Below are positions 40,309 through 47,539 of a DNA stretch of 64,000 nt, one piece after another (position 1 is the first letter of the stretch; each line of letters starts with the position of its first letter). Location: assembly GCA_046290435.1 (NCBI GenBank), contig JBKAGO010000050.1:1-64000 (forward strand), read 5' to 3'. The translations under genes and the position numbers were made by a program. The notes beneath the pieces were generated by a model. That model was not told the DNA's origin. It saw only the letters and a program-made list of their open reading frames with translations, and did no database searches. The DNA is from CAVQUE01 sp046290435. GTDB lineage: Bacteria > Actinomycetota > Acidimicrobiia > Acidimicrobiales > UBA8592.

Positions 40309-40766
40309 GGATTCCCCGCGCGCTCGAGAACTCCACGGTGCTCACCAACACGGTCAACGGCATCACCCCGATCGTGCTCGCCTTCTCGATCTTTCTCACC
40401 CTGCGCGGCCACAACGCCCCCGGCGGCGGGTTCAGCGGTGGGCTGGTCATGGGCGCGGCGGTGATCCTGCGCTACCTCGCGGCGGGCCCGGCCGGTATCC
40501 GCAACCTTCGGATCGATCCGGTGGTGCTCATGGGTGCCGGGCTGGTGCTGGCCATGGTGACGGGTCTGACGTCGCTGGTGGTCGACGACGCCTTCCTCGA
40601 GTCAGCCATCTGGAAGTCCGACGTCGCGCTGATCGGCGAGATCAAGATCGTGTCGTCGTCGGTCTTCGACATCGGCGTCCACATTCTGGTCGTGGGCGTC
40701 GTGATGGCGGTGCTCGTGGCCTTCGTCGAGGCCGACGACGAGATGCGCGAACGGGGGCACCGATGA
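40305..40766 (+). CDS. mrpB: Na+/H+ antiporter subunit MrpB
   Basis: 153 aa. Conserved LRGHNAPGGGFSGGL motif near residue 33-47 and four membrane helices, as in MrpB/MnhB. ATGA overlaps on both sides, so strict stoichiometric translation within the operon is likely. Structural membrane subunit of the Mrp complex. Confidence 0.93.
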   Translation: MRIPRALENSTVLTNTVNGITPIVLAFSIFLTLRGHNAPGGGFSGGLVMGAAVILRYLAAGPAGIRNLRIDPVVLMGAGLVLAMVTGLTSLVVDDAFLESAIWKSDVALIGEIKIVSSSVFDIGVHILVVGVVMAVLVAFVEADDEMRERGHR

Positions 40767-41161
40767 GCGTCGAACAGGCGCTGCTCATCGGCGTGCTCGC
40801 CGGCACCGGCACGTACCTCGTGCTGCACCGCACCCTGACGAGGATCATCCTCGGCCTCGGCCTGCTCGGCAACGCGATCAACCTGTTGATCCTCGCGTCC
40901 GGCGACGGACCCGGTGAGGCGCCGATCATCGGCCGAGACGGCGACTTCACCGATCCGGTACCCCAGGCACTGGTCCTCACTGCGATCGTGATCGGCTTCG
41001 GCGTCATCTCGTTCCTGTTGGCGATGGCGTACCGGTTCTGGACGATCGAGGGTCAGGACGAGGTCGAAGACGACATCGCCGATCGGCAGGTGGCGAGCAG
41101 CCGTGGCGGCGAGTCCCGCGCGACCTCCCAGACCCGTCCCGAGGAGGAGGAACCGACGTGA
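40763..41161 (+). CDS. mrpC: Na+/H+ antiporter subunit MrpC
   Basis: 132 aa, NuoK-like with three membrane helices (GLLGNAINLLILAS, DPVPQALVLTAIVIGF is the family signature). It carries an extra acidic hydrophilic C-terminal tail of about 30 residues beyond the usual 113 aa. Overlaps its neighbours by 4 bases each. Confidence 0.93.
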   Translation: MSVEQALLIGVLAGTGTYLVLHRTLTRIILGLGLLGNAINLLILASGDGPGEAPIIGRDGDFTDPVPQALVLTAIVIGFGVISFLLAMAYRFWTIEGQDEVEDDIADRQVASSRGGESRATSQTRPEEEEPT

Positions 41162-42639
41162 GCTCGCTCCTGCCTCTGGCCATCGCCGTGCCCCTCCTGG
41201 GGGCAGCCCTGTCGCTGCTCGTCATCCGTTCGCGACGCGCGCAGCGGGCGATCAGCATCATCGCCGGCGGTGCCACTGCGGCCATCTCGCTCACGGTGCT
41301 GATCGACGTGGACCGCAACGGCACCGAGGTCTCCTCCGTCGGCGACTGGCCCGCCGACATCGCGATCAACCTGGTGGCCGATCGTTTCGCCGCGCTGATG
41401 CTGACGATCAGCACCACGATGTTGTTGGCCGTGCTGTTGTACGCCATCGGCCAGTCGGGTGACGACGAGCGATCTCGCTGGTACCACCCGGCGTACCTCG
41501 CGCTCACCGCCGGCGTCTGCGGCGCATTCCTCGCCGGAGACCTGTTCAACCTGTTCGTCTGGTTCGAGGTGCTGCTCATCTCGAGCTACGTGCTGTTGAC
41601 CCTCGAAGGCAACGACCGTCAGATCCGCGCCGGCACGACCTACGTCGTCCTCAACGTGATCGAGTCGTTCGTGCTGGTCACCGGCGTCGCGTTGATCTTC
41701 GCGGCCACCGGGACGCTGAACATGGCCGTCCTTCCCGAACGGCTCGCCGCACTCCCCGACGGGATCCGCCTCGGCCTGAACCTGCTGTTGTTGATCGCGT
41801 TCGGGCTCAAGGCCGCGGTGTTCCCGCTGTTCTCGTGGCTCCCCGACAGCTACCCGGCGGCACGAAGCCCGATCAGCGCAGTGTTCGCCGGGCTGCTGAC
41901 CAAGATCGGCGTGTACGCGATCATCCGGACCCAGACGTTGCTGTTTCCCGGAACCCTACGGACGCTGCTGCTCGTGATCGCAGGGCTCACCATGGTTGTC
42001 GGGGTGCTGGGGGCCATCGCGCAGACGGACATGAAGCGCATCCTGAGCTTCCACATCGTCAGCCAGATCGGATACATGATCATGGGTCTGGCCCTCGGAG
42101 GCGTCGCTGCGATCACTGCGACGATCTTCTACATGGTGCACCACATTCCGGTGAAGACGTCGCTGTTCCTCGTGGAGGGCATCGTCGAGCGCGAAACGGG
42201 ATCCTCCGACCTCGGTCGGGTGTCGGGTCTCGCCCGAAGATCCGGGCCGTTGGCGGCGCTGTTCCTGCTACCGGCCCTGAGCCTGGCCGGGCTGCCGCCC
42301 TTCTCCGGGTTCCTCGGCAAGACCGCCGTCGTCACCGAAGGGCTGGCGCAGGAGTCCTGGTGGATCGTGGCCGCGGCGCTGGCCGTGTCGCTCATGACGC
42401 TCGTGTCGATGCTCAAGATCTGGACCGGCGCGTTCTGGGGCGCACCCGACCCCGACCTGCCCAGCGGTCCAGGCACCGGCATCCTGCGCAACCACCGGCT
42501 GATGGCCGGGGTGACGACCACCGTCGTTGCGGCGACGGTGCTGATCGCCGTGTTCGCCGGGCCGCTCTACCGCCTCTCCGAGCGTGCTGCGGACGACGTC
42601 ACCGACGCCGACTCCTACTCGACGGCGGTGCTCCCATGA
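41158..42639 (+). CDS. mrpD: Na+/H+ antiporter subunit MrpD
   Basis: 493 aa from GTG 41158 (GAGGAGGAGG just upstream). NuoM/NuoN-like channel subunit with FVWFEVLLISSYVL (conserved Glu) and KAAVFPLFSWLPDSYPAA (conserved Lys and proton path), followed by SFHIVSQIGYM. Fourteen or so membrane helices. Together with MrpA it forms the proton-conducting part of the complex. Confidence 0.94.
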   Translation: MSSLLPLAIAVPLLGAALSLLVIRSRRAQRAISIIAGGATAAISLTVLIDVDRNGTEVSSVGDWPADIAINLVADRFAALMLTISTTMLLAVLLYAIGQSGDDERSRWYHPAYLALTAGVCGAFLAGDLFNLFVWFEVLLISSYVLLTLEGNDRQIRAGTTYVVLNVIESFVLVTGVALIFAATGTLNMAVLPERLAALPDGIRLGLNLLLLIAFGLKAAVFPLFSWLPDSYPAARSPISAVFAGLLTKIGVYAIIRTQTLLFPGTLRTLLLVIAGLTMVVGVLGAIAQTDMKRILSFHIVSQIGYMIMGLALGGVAAITATIFYMVHHIPVKTSLFLVEGIVERETGSSDLGRVSGLARRSGPLAALFLLPALSLAGLPPFSGFLGKTAVVTEGLAQESWWIVAAALAVSLMTLVSMLKIWTGAFWGAPDPDLPSGPGTGILRNHRLMAGVTTTVVAATVLIAVFAGPLYRLSERAADDVTDADSYSTAVLP

Positions 42640-43208
42640 ACCGCCTCCTGTCGCCGCTGTTCGTGCTCGTGGCGTGGTTGGCGCTGTGGGGTGAGGTCAC
42701 GCTCGTGAACGTGGGCAGCGGCGTTGCCGTCGTCGCGATCATCGGGCTCGTGTTCCGTCGGATGCCACCGCGGCACACGGTGCACCCCCTGGCGCTGCTG
42801 CGCCTGCTGGCGGTTTTCGTGTGGCGGCTCGTGTCGTCGTCTGCGACGGTCGTGGTCACGGTCCTGGCGCCGACGCCGGAACGCCTGCGCTCCGGTGTGG
42901 TGCGTGTGGAGCTGTCGCACCCGTCGCCGTTGCTCGCGACGATCGTCGCCGATGCGATCAGCCTCACCCCCGGCACCCTCACCCTCGATGCCCGCTACCC
43001 CGACGACGGGGCACCGGGCGCGCCGCCGACGTTGTTCATCCATGTGCTGGGTCTGGGCGATCCGGACGCGGTGCGCGACGACGTGTGGCGCCTCGAGCGA
43101 CTCGTCGTGTCGGCGATCACGCCCATCGAGCCGGACGTCGGCCCGAGCACTCCCGACGCCGGTTCCGACGAGGCCGGCGACGATGCCCGAAAGCGGGAGC
43201 AGACATGA
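42636..43208 (+). CDS. mrpE: Na+/H+ antiporter subunit MrpE
   Basis: 190 aa with two membrane helices near the N-terminus and a soluble domain containing SLTPGTLTLD and HVLGL, typical of MrpE. A hydrophilic tail of about 30 residues exceeds the usual 158-165 aa. ATGA overlap with mrpD and mrpF. Confidence 0.92.
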   Translation: MNRLLSPLFVLVAWLALWGEVTLVNVGSGVAVVAIIGLVFRRMPPRHTVHPLALLRLLAVFVWRLVSSSATVVVTVLAPTPERLRSGVVRVELSHPSPLLATIVADAISLTPGTLTLDARYPDDGAPGAPPTLFIHVLGLGDPDAVRDDVWRLERLVVSAITPIEPDVGPSTPDAGSDEAGDDARKREQT

Positions 43209-43465
43209 TCGTCGTCGGGTGGATCAGTGGCCTGATGCTCGGCGCCGCGGGCTTGTTGACGACCGTGCACGTGATCCGTGCGCGCAATCTGGTGGACCGG
43301 GCCGTCGGTGTGGACATGCTCGTCGCGATCATCCTCAACAGCCTCGCCGTGACCATCGCGCTCACCCAGGACGATCTCGTCGCCGCCCTGCTGCTGATCA
43401 TCGGTCTGCTGGCATTTCTCGGCAGCGTGACGATCGCGCGCTACATCGAGGAGCGAGGACCGTGA
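43205..43465 (+). CDS. mrpF: Na+/H+ antiporter subunit MrpF
   Basis: 86 aa, three membrane helices, with the family pattern NLVDRAVGVDML and the conserved Asp in the second helix. Normal size for MrpF. 4-base overlaps on both sides. Confidence 0.92.
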   Translation: MIVVGWISGLMLGAAGLLTTVHVIRARNLVDRAVGVDMLVAIILNSLAVTIALTQDDLVAALLLIIGLLAFLGSVTIARYIEERGP

Positions 43466-43875
43466 ACACCGTCGTCGACGTCGCAGCCGCAGCGCTGATG
43501 CTGGCGGGCTCCGCCCTGGCCCTCATCGCCGCGATCGGCATGTTCCGCATGCCCGACGCCTATTCGCGCATCCACGTGGCGACCAAGCCCGCGACCTTGG
43601 CGGTGGTGTGCACCGTGGGCGCTGCGGTGCTGCGGGTGGAGGCGCTGGCGCCCAGCACGAAGCTGGTGCTGGCTGTTGCGCTGCAGTTCTGGACGGCTCC
43701 GGTGGCGAGCCACATGCTGAGCCGGGCGGCCCACGCCGCAGGTCTGCGACCGACCGAACCCTGGGCCATCGACGAGCTCGAGCAGTTCGAACGGCTCGAC
43801 GACCCGGTCCCGCCCGAAGCGGACTCGCCCGGCGACGCTTCCACGCCGTCGCATCGACCTCGCCAGGACGACTGA
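43462..43875 (+). CDS. mrpG: Na+/H+ antiporter subunit MrpG
   Basis: 137 aa from GTG 43462. Three helices with GMFRMPDAYSRIHVATKPATL, the MrpG signature, and a Pro/Asp-rich soluble tail. Last gene of the operon. No clear terminator hairpin was seen directly after it. Confidence 0.92.
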   Translation: MNTVVDVAAAALMLAGSALALIAAIGMFRMPDAYSRIHVATKPATLAVVCTVGAAVLRVEALAPSTKLVLAVALQFWTAPVASHMLSRAAHAAGLRPTEPWAIDELEQFERLDDPVPPEADSPGDASTPSHRPRQDD

Positions 43876-43944
43876 ACGTCGGCTCTGCTGATCGGGCGCC
43901 GCGGCCGGCGACGCTGCGCCGTCACTCCTTGCGGCGGGCTGGTG

Positions 43945-45137
43945 GCTCGACATGGGCGGGGGCGGGTGTGGGGCGTGGGGTGATGATTCGTGCCGTCCTG
44001 CGCAGGTGTGCCAGTGGCCGTGTTCGTCTCGGGACGGTGAAGCTTTCTGGCGGAATGGTTGTGCATGCCGCAGTCGGGCCGCTGCCGGGGTTGGTTCTTC
44101 ACCTCGGCTGTGTTCGAGGTGGTCTCTCATGCCGAGGCGTACGCAGCCGATGAAGATGCATTGGTCGAGGACGCTCTGGCGCGTGCGGCTGCGCCGGTGA
44201 AGAAGCGTTCGCCAGGTCGATGACGGTGCCTTTGGCGTCGACGATCATGCGCCGGATGGCGTGGACCATGGCGCAGCGATGGCTTCGGTCGGGTCGACGC
44301 CGCGATGGTTTCGCACCCGTAGGTGTCGGGATGAGGGCGTGTTGTGTGCCTGCGTAGGGCGGGCCATGGTCTCGAAAGTCTCGATGACCAGATGGCTGTG
44401 GTGAAGCTTGCCGGACCGTCGGCCGCAGAGTGGGCGGCGTCTTCGACCACGAACGAGGGCGTCGCGTGGGCCGGGGTGCGGGCCAGTGGAGTTCGAGTGT
44501 CGTCGCGAACGAGGCGGGCGGCTTCCCAGTCGGCCAAATATTCGGCTGGATGTGTTTGATTCGTCGATCTGCGCACCATCCGAAGCCACGTCGAGATCCC
44601 AGGAGAGATCGATCATTCGCACGATCGGGCATCACGGTTGCGGTGCGTGCGCTCTTGCGGGTTTGGTAACGTCTCGTCGATCAACCGTTCCCAGGCGACC
44701 CGGATCCGGAACGTCCCGTAATCCGAATGCGGGTGGTCGAACCATTCCTGACGCAACACCATCGCCCCGCCACAGGATTCAATCACCCGCCCCAACAGGT
44801 GGACCTGGTCGATACCGATCGCCGCCCAAACGGCAGCGATCGGGTCAAGAGCGCGGAGCAGGCGGGCCCGGTCGATCCACGCCTCCGCCGAGCGCCCAGG
44901 CCGCGCCCGGGTCTTCACACCGCAGCCAACGATGCAGGTTGGCGTCGATGTTGGCCATCAACTCAACCGCTGCATGCACCCGCCGGGAGCCGATCAGTTC
45001 GCCATCGCGTCGCTCGGCGACGACACCGGCGACAACCGGGAATCGAACAGCGCGTCGATCGCGGCGTCGAGCCCCACCAGGGGCCCGACTGCGTCGGAAG
45101 CGTCGGCCGGCCGGTCCGGCTGCACCAGCAATTCCAT
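43945..45137 (-). pseudogene. Decayed DUF222/HNH endonuclease gene
   Basis: The minus strand holds, in order but in different frames, an N-terminal DUF222-like region (starts MELLVQPDRPAD at 45137, then VHAAVELMANIDANLHRWL), a middle part (IDRARLLRALDPIAAVWAA) and the C-terminal HNH signature: DAKGTVIDL, ERFFTGAA, LDQCIFIGCVR, MRDHLEHS, CGMHNHSA and RDEHGHWHT. At least three frameshifts separate these pieces. Intact relatives are about 400-450 aa and abundant in actinobacteria. So this is a dead copy, not a set of small genes. Confidence 0.75.
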
Positions 45138-45297
45138 GCATCGAACACTAGTTCGGGGGTGTGACAGTCTCGCCCGGCCGACGGCCACTGAGCGAAGAAT
45201 TCTCGGAAATCTTCGACCCGGGCGACCACCGCAGGTATCCCGGCGGTGACGGCTCTGGTCTTCGGATTCGTTCGAGACGGCGTTCGAGCGACGGGCC

Positions 45298-45456
45298 TCA
45301 GTCCGCCGCCGACTCCCCGACGACCATCGAGCTGCACTCGGGGCAGCGGGTCGGCTCGCGTCCCCTCCGAACCTCGCGGATGAACGAGTTGCCGCAGGAA
45401 TGGCAGAGCAGCGTCTCCGTCTCCCCCGATGTCCCCAGGTCGCCTCCGACGGGCAA
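45298..45456 (-). CDS. Small zinc-ribbon protein
   Basis: A 52-codon frame from TTG 45456 to TGA 45298-45300 with two Cys knuckles: LLCHSCG near residue 17-22 and RCPECSS near residue 38-44, spaced like a zinc ribbon; the tail is MVVGESAAD. The start codon is uncertain, since an in-frame stop lies just upstream and no strong ribosome site is visible. Function unknown. Confidence 0.45.
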   Translation of the reverse strand: MPVGGDLGTSGETETLLCHSCGNSFIREVRRGREPTRCPECSSMVVGESAAD

Positions 45457-45564
45457 AGGCGCTATTCCAGCTCGTCAGATTCGGGCCTGCGACCGACGGT
45501 AGGTTGAGAACATGGACTCCGGCCTTGCGAGCGATAGAGAGCGTCGAACAAGCGAAGCTATTCC

Positions 45565-45768
45565 GTGCAGCAGGGCACGCTGCACGTGAACGTCGGCGAT
45601 CACCGTCTGCTGATCGACCGGTTCATCACAGAGTTGGACCGCAACAGCGTTCCTTGGTCCTTGACACCCGGACCGCTACGTGGCAAGCCATGTGCCTATT
45701 GCGGTCTCCCGTCAACTGATGCGGCCGCCTACCTCGACGAACTCCTTCTCAACCGCGACCCTGGCTAG
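45565..45768 (+). CDS. Possible small protein with CxxC motif
   Basis: 67 codons from GTG 45565 (GTG 45586 also in frame). Contains DHRLLIDRFITELDR and KPCAYCGLP, a plausible amphipathic helix and metal knuckle. No ribosome site. The preceding bases encode a coding-like stretch (RAIESVEQAKLFRAAGHA) in another frame, so this may be the 3' part of a frameshifted gene. Confidence 0.3.
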   Translation: MQQGTLHVNVGDHRLLIDRFITELDRNSVPWSLTPGPLRGKPCAYCGLPSTDAAAYLDELLLNRDPG

Positions 45769-46092
45769 ACGCTGCGCGGGGCGGGGCTCTCGCCTCACCG
45801 AGTTCGAGCGTTCTGAACGAGCCTTCATCGAGAAGCCCCTCGGCAACCGACCCAGCCTCAACCTGCTTCGCTGCTTCAGCGCTTTCTAGACGACGCTCCT
45901 TTGCGTTGCCGCCTCGACGATTGCGGCGTACCGCAGCGTCGTGATCGGGGAAGAAGGATTGCGGGGAGTCCGGACGACCCCGGGCACCGCCCTATGGCCG
46001 GCGAGCGCTGTGGCCAGGGTGCAGAAATGGCCAATCTCCGGAACCGAGGCTCGGAGCCATTTGGCTCCTCGAGGGCCGCGCCGGACGCGATC
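45769..46092. other. Region without a recognisable gene
   Basis: No frame here has convincing codon use or a family motif. Frames in both directions are short and Arg/Ser-rich. It joins the decayed HNH gene region to the tRNA-Val gene and looks like degraded accessory DNA. Confidence 0.5.
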
Positions 46093-46124
46093 GAGGCGAC
46101 CCTCCCGTTCGGGTGGATCGCCTC
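46093..46124 (-). terminator. Hairpin downstream of tRNA-Val
   Basis: Two 15-base arms, GAGGCGACCCTCCCG and CGGGTGGATCGCCTC, match in 13 of 15 positions around a two-base centre. It lies about 30 bases beyond the tRNA 3' end on the minus strand, as expected for its terminator. There is no T-run. Confidence 0.65.
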
Positions 46125-46154
46125 TGACCAGCGGTTTCGTGGTGAATTCCGGAG

Positions 46155-46228
46155 TGGGCCGTGAGGGAATCGAACCCCCGACCTCCTGCGCGTCATGCAG
46201 GCGCTCTAGCCAACTGAGCTAACGGCCC
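46155..46228 (-). tRNA. tRNA-Val (anticodon GAC)
   Basis: Complete cloverleaf: 7-bp acceptor (GGGCCGT/ACGGCCC), D-arm GCTC...GAGC, anticodon stem CCTGC/GCAGG with loop ATGACGC (anticodon GAC), variable AGGTC and T-arm with TTCGATT. The discriminator is A. CCA is not encoded. The GAC anticodon reads GUC and GUU valine codons. Confidence 0.96.
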
Positions 46229-46308
46229 CGGAGCGGAGATCGTAGCAGTGCCGGTCGGACAAAACCGCCCCGCGACCGGACTCTGCGATCCGACAGGGCA
46301 CCCACGGC

Positions 46309-47289
46309 TCAGACCCGACGGGCGAACGCGATCGTGCCGGCGGCGAGCGCCACTGCCGCGCCCACCGCGACCACGGCGAAACCTGCGGCGAGCTCGAGGG
46401 TCGCCACCTCGGCGGCGTCGCGGTCGACACCGGCGCCGCCGAGGATGTCCGGCAGCTCGTCGCCAGTACGAAGGATGTCGACCGCGCTGAAACCGCAGAG
46501 GTACACCGCAGCAAGGGCTGCGATCAGCATGGATCCCCCCACCAGCCCACCGCGGCGGCCGGTCAGCACCAACACGGCACCGAAACCGACGACGACCCCA
46601 CAGGCCAGTGTTCCCCACCCGTTGGAGCCGGTGAGCCCGGTGACGGTGGCCTCGACGACACCCGTGGATCGGGCCCAGGTCAGCAGGGAGCCGATCGACA
46701 ACATCGCGGCGCCGAGCAAGCCGATCGTGCCGGCGGCGAGATCGGGGGACGGCCTGGGCTCGCGATAGGACTCGGCGATCGTGGGATCGAGGAACTTGGG
46801 ACGGCTCGTCGGCCCCTCGGGAGTCGGTGCCCGGCCCTGCCCCGTCGGGGCCGGCGAGGCGGCGCCGGCTTCGTGGACCACGGCGTTGGGGTCGATCGCA
46901 TCGACGGCGGGTACGTCGGCGGTGGCCGGCGCTGCAGGCGCCTCCCCGGCGCCGGGGGCGACGGCTACGTCATCGCCCGACCGAGCAGGCTCTTCCTCGT
47001 CCGTGTCGTCCGTGCTGGGCTCGGCGGCGCGGTTCTGTTCGGCGGCGAGCTTCTGGGCACGGAGCAACCATGCGGGGGACTCGACCCGGATCGTGTCGGC
47101 GCTGCGCGACGACCACGGGCTGGGCGGGGGCGAGCCCTCTGTCTCGGCTTCGGCGTGGTCGATCCGCGCCATGGGCTGGGTGGTCCGGTTGTCGAGGGGA
47201 GGCTCGGCGGGCTCGCCTTCGGGAGCATCACCGTCGTCGCCGGTGGAGTCTTCGTTCCACCACCCCGATCCCGCCGCTGCGCCGCTCAT
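46309..47289 (-). CDS. Membrane protein with long acidic N-terminal region
   Basis: 326 aa. Residues 1-185 are low-complexity, rich in Ala, Pro, Glu and Asp with no membrane segment. Residues 190-325 hold four hydrophobic helices, the last ending in ARRV. No family recognised. The layout (disordered cytoplasmic tail plus a small membrane anchor) is common in actinobacterial proteins of unknown role. Between two tRNA genes on the same strand. Confidence 0.7.
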   Translation of the reverse strand: MSGAAAGSGWWNEDSTGDDGDAPEGEPAEPPLDNRTTQPMARIDHAEAETEGSPPPSPWSSRSADTIRVESPAWLLRAQKLAAEQNRAAEPSTDDTDEEEPARSGDDVAVAPGAGEAPAAPATADVPAVDAIDPNAVVHEAGAASPAPTGQGRAPTPEGPTSRPKFLDPTIAESYREPRPSPDLAAGTIGLLGAAMLSIGSLLTWARSTGVVEATVTGLTGSNGWGTLACGVVVGFGAVLVLTGRRGGLVGGSMLIAALAAVYLCGFSAVDILRTGDELPDILGGAGVDRDAAEVATLELAAGFAVVAVGAAVALAAGTIAFARRV

Positions 47290-47366
47290 GCCCCATCAGG
47301 GTAGTAGGCCCCAATGGTCGGCCACGACAGCTCCGGTCGGGCGTGGGCGGCCGAGACGATGCCGCC

Positions 47367-47390
47367 ACCCGGGGGCACGGGCCCCCGGGT
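47367..47390 (-). terminator. Perfect hairpin downstream of tRNA-Cys
   Basis: ACCCGGGGGC and GCCCCCGGGT form a perfect 10-bp stem around a four-base loop (ACGG), beginning 13 bases beyond the tRNA-Cys 3' end on the minus strand and just before the membrane-protein gene. Strong terminator candidate without a T-run. Confidence 0.75.
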
Positions 47391-47403
47391 CGGTCGGCTG
47401 GCG

Positions 47404-47478
47404 AGCGCCGGGCGGGATTTGAACCCGCGACTGTACGGCTTTGCAGGCCGCTCCCTTGGTCCGCTCGGGCACCGGCGC
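47404..47478 (-). tRNA. tRNA-Cys (anticodon GCA)
   Basis: Acceptor GCGCCGG/CCGGCGC, D-arm with CCC/GGG, anticodon stem GCGGC/GCCGT with loop CTGCAAA (anticodon GCA), T-arm GCGGG TTCAAAT CCCGC and discriminator U as usual for tRNA-Cys. CCA is not encoded. Confidence 0.96.
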
Positions 47479-47539
47479 CAGCAGTCCGGGCGAGCCCGGA
47501 CGTGGGCGCACACTCTACTCCCCGAGCAGGGTGGACCGA

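Noticed and set aside
44099..44635. Minus-strand ORFs in 44-45 kb considered as separate hypothetical genes
   Set aside because: They are frame fragments of a single decayed DUF222/HNH gene with motifs in the correct order.
45429..45719. 96-codon + strand ORF overlapping the small CxxC ORF
   Set aside because: Only a short piece looks coding; the rest is Arg/Ser-rich. It may be the 5' part of a frameshifted gene but cannot be supported as it stands.
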